Shown piece after piece: positions 5,981 through 6,744 of a DNA stretch of 6,744 nucleotides (position 1 is the stretch's first letter; the number at the start of each line of letters is the position of its first letter). This DNA is from Akkermansiaceae bacterium (lineage in GTDB: Bacteria > Verrucomicrobiota > Verrucomicrobiia > Verrucomicrobiales > Akkermansiaceae): assembly GCA_023300205.1 (NCBI GenBank), contig JALZVD010000387.1, positions 1 through 6,744 of the forward strand, written 5' to 3'. The notes beneath the pieces were generated by a model. The model was not told the origin of the DNA and did not search any database. It was given only the letters and a program-made list of their open reading frames with translations. The position numbers and the translations under genes were made by a program.

Positions 5981-6536
5981 GACGGGGTGTCTGATTGGGG
6001 GATTTCATATGAATACAGCGCAGGAGCTGGCGTCTGAGACGGAGGAGAATTCCACGGATGGTGGAAGATGATTGCTTTCTTTCGAGGGCTAGCCGTTGGA
6101 TCGCTCCGCGAGATTCGTAGCAGTCGAGGAGGAGGTTGCGGTCAGAAACTTCCAGTGTTGTTAAGCATTCGGTTAAGAGATGGAGTCGTTGATCTGGATT
6201 TATTTGTTCTTCAATCCAGTGGTCCGCGATTGCTTTGATGGCGGAGTCGCCGAAGACGAGAGTTTTCTCTCTCCCGAATTTCTTTTGCTGATTCATGGTT
6301 ACGAATCGGGCGACGGTGATGGCCCAAGCTCGGAAATTTGTTCCAAATTCAAAGGTGGCGCGCTTCTTCCAAAGCACGATATTGACTTCCTGGAGGATGT
6401 CGTCACGGGAGTCGATAAAAGGGACCACGCTCGCGATGAAGATGTGAAGAATGCGCTGGTGCTGGGTGAGGAGGGCAACAAAGTCTCCATCGTCGGAAGT
6501 CCGTTGTGTGATTTCATTGAGTTTTAAAGATGCCAT
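5970..6536 (-). CDS. ECF-type RNA polymerase sigma factor (Rhodopirellula/Verrucomicrobium type)
   Basis: This is a sigma-70 family protein of 188 aa from the ATG at 6536, or 195 aa from an upstream TTG at 6557. In the 195-aa numbering, region 2 covers about 25-85 (DFVALLTQHQRILHIF, then DDILQEVNIVLWKK as the core-binding part and NFRAWAITVARF as the -10-recognition part). Region 4 covers about 128-182 (LTTLEVSDRNLLLDCYES, then a helix-turn-helix LALERKQSSSTIRGILLRLRRQLLRCI). There is no region 1 or 3, which defines the ECF group. The start is uncertain: the TTG has a fair AGAGGA upstream at normal spacing, while the ATG has GGAG only 2 bases before it. I prefer ATG because the other genes here use it, mostly without Shine-Dalgarno sequences. 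The stop overlaps the FecR-LamG start by 11 bp, so the two are likely made together, with the membrane protein controlling this factor. Confidence 0.93.
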   Translation of the reverse strand: MASLKLNEITQRTSDDGDFVALLTQHQRILHIFIASVVPFIDSRDDILQEVNIVLWKKRATFEFGTNFRAWAITVARFVTMNQQKKFGREKTLVFGDSAIKAIADHWIEEQINPDQRLHLLTECLTTLEVSDRNLLLDCYESRGAIQRLALERKQSSSTIRGILLRLRRQLLRCIHMKSPNQTPRHER

Positions 6537-6744
6537 TTCTCCGATATAAGTTGCCAAAAGCTATTTCCTCTCTCGTCGGTTTCGTTGTGGGGAAATGAGA
6601 TTTTTTTTAGGATGAGAGACTGGCAGGGATTTTACCTGAAGGAGAGAAGGATTTTGACTGTTTTTAAGTTTCTCTTGAGAAATAAGCGTGAGATTTTTGA
6701 AATCCGCTTTTGAATGCTATCCATGAGTCGGAGAAAAGATAAGG
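6537..6744 (-). promoter_or_regulatory. Upstream region of the sigma factor gene
   Basis: I found no gene in these bases to the right edge, apart from the possible 7-codon TTG extension of the sigma factor (6537-6557). The region should hold the promoter of the sigma/FecR-LamG operon. Two small inverted repeats are visible: TTTCTC-TT-GAGAAA (6669-6682) and GATTT-TTG-AAATC (6692-6704). They lie close together and could be operator half-sites, but both are AT-rich and short enough to be chance. No convincing -35/-10 pair was found, which would fit an alternative-sigma promoter but does not prove one. Confidence 0.35.
6669..6682. repeat. Short perfect palindrome upstream of the sigma factor
   Basis: TTTCTC (6669-6674) and GAGAAA (6677-6682) are separated by TT, and a second small inverted repeat lies 10 bases further at 6692-6704. 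The site is 112-133 bases upstream of the two possible sigma-factor starts, a plausible distance for an operator or for a promoter element. No binding protein is suggested by the sequence. Confidence 0.25.

Noticed and set aside
1..6744. CRISPR array, tRNA/rRNA, insertion sequence, or phage/defence genes
   Set aside because: No spaced direct repeats, no cloverleaf or rRNA-like stretch, no terminal inverted repeats with a transposase, and none of the proteins resembles a phage or defence family.

Overview
The window looks like chromosomal DNA from a member of the Verrucomicrobiota. It is a PVC-group genome of roughly middle GC content, and close placement is not possible by eye. Three observations support this. 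There is an ECF sigma factor of the Rhodopirellula/Verrucomicrobium type. Its 3' end overlaps a gene for a membrane protein with the FecR-then-LamG layout typical of these bacteria. There are also two exported proteins built from tandem ~31-34-residue Trp/Asp-Pro/Ala-Ala repeats, which I associate with Verrucomicrobia. Most starts lack a clear Shine-Dalgarno sequence.

Layout from left to right. Positions 1-331 are the leader of a plus-strand gene and include a possible 26-codon upstream ORF with a good ribosome binding site. Positions 332-1561 (+) encode a 409-aa exported Trp-rich repeat protein, followed by a near-perfect terminator hairpin at 1605-1638. The rest is on the minus strand, in transcription order from the right: an ECF sigma factor (about 6536 to 5970), a FecR-LamG transmembrane protein (5980-4439) that overlaps it by 11 bp, a 199-bp gap with a large imperfect hairpin, a secreted beta-jelly-roll protein resembling polysaccharide lyases (4239-3445), a terminator-like hairpin (3377-3408), and a 496-aa repeat lipoprotein (3356-1866). 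The lipoprotein gene converges on the plus-strand repeat gene, and the terminator hairpin lies between them.

Working model (inference): the sigma factor and the FecR-LamG protein form a translationally coupled cell-surface signalling pair. A short cytoplasmic N-terminal helical domain would contact the sigma factor, and the periplasmic FecR and LamG domains would sense a ligand such as a glycan or glycoprotein. The secreted jelly-roll protein is the nearest candidate target or effector. The two repeat proteins are of unknown function. They share repeat type and a similar C-terminal end although one is a lipoprotein and the other is not.

I saw no tRNA, rRNA, CRISPR array, insertion sequence or phage gene.
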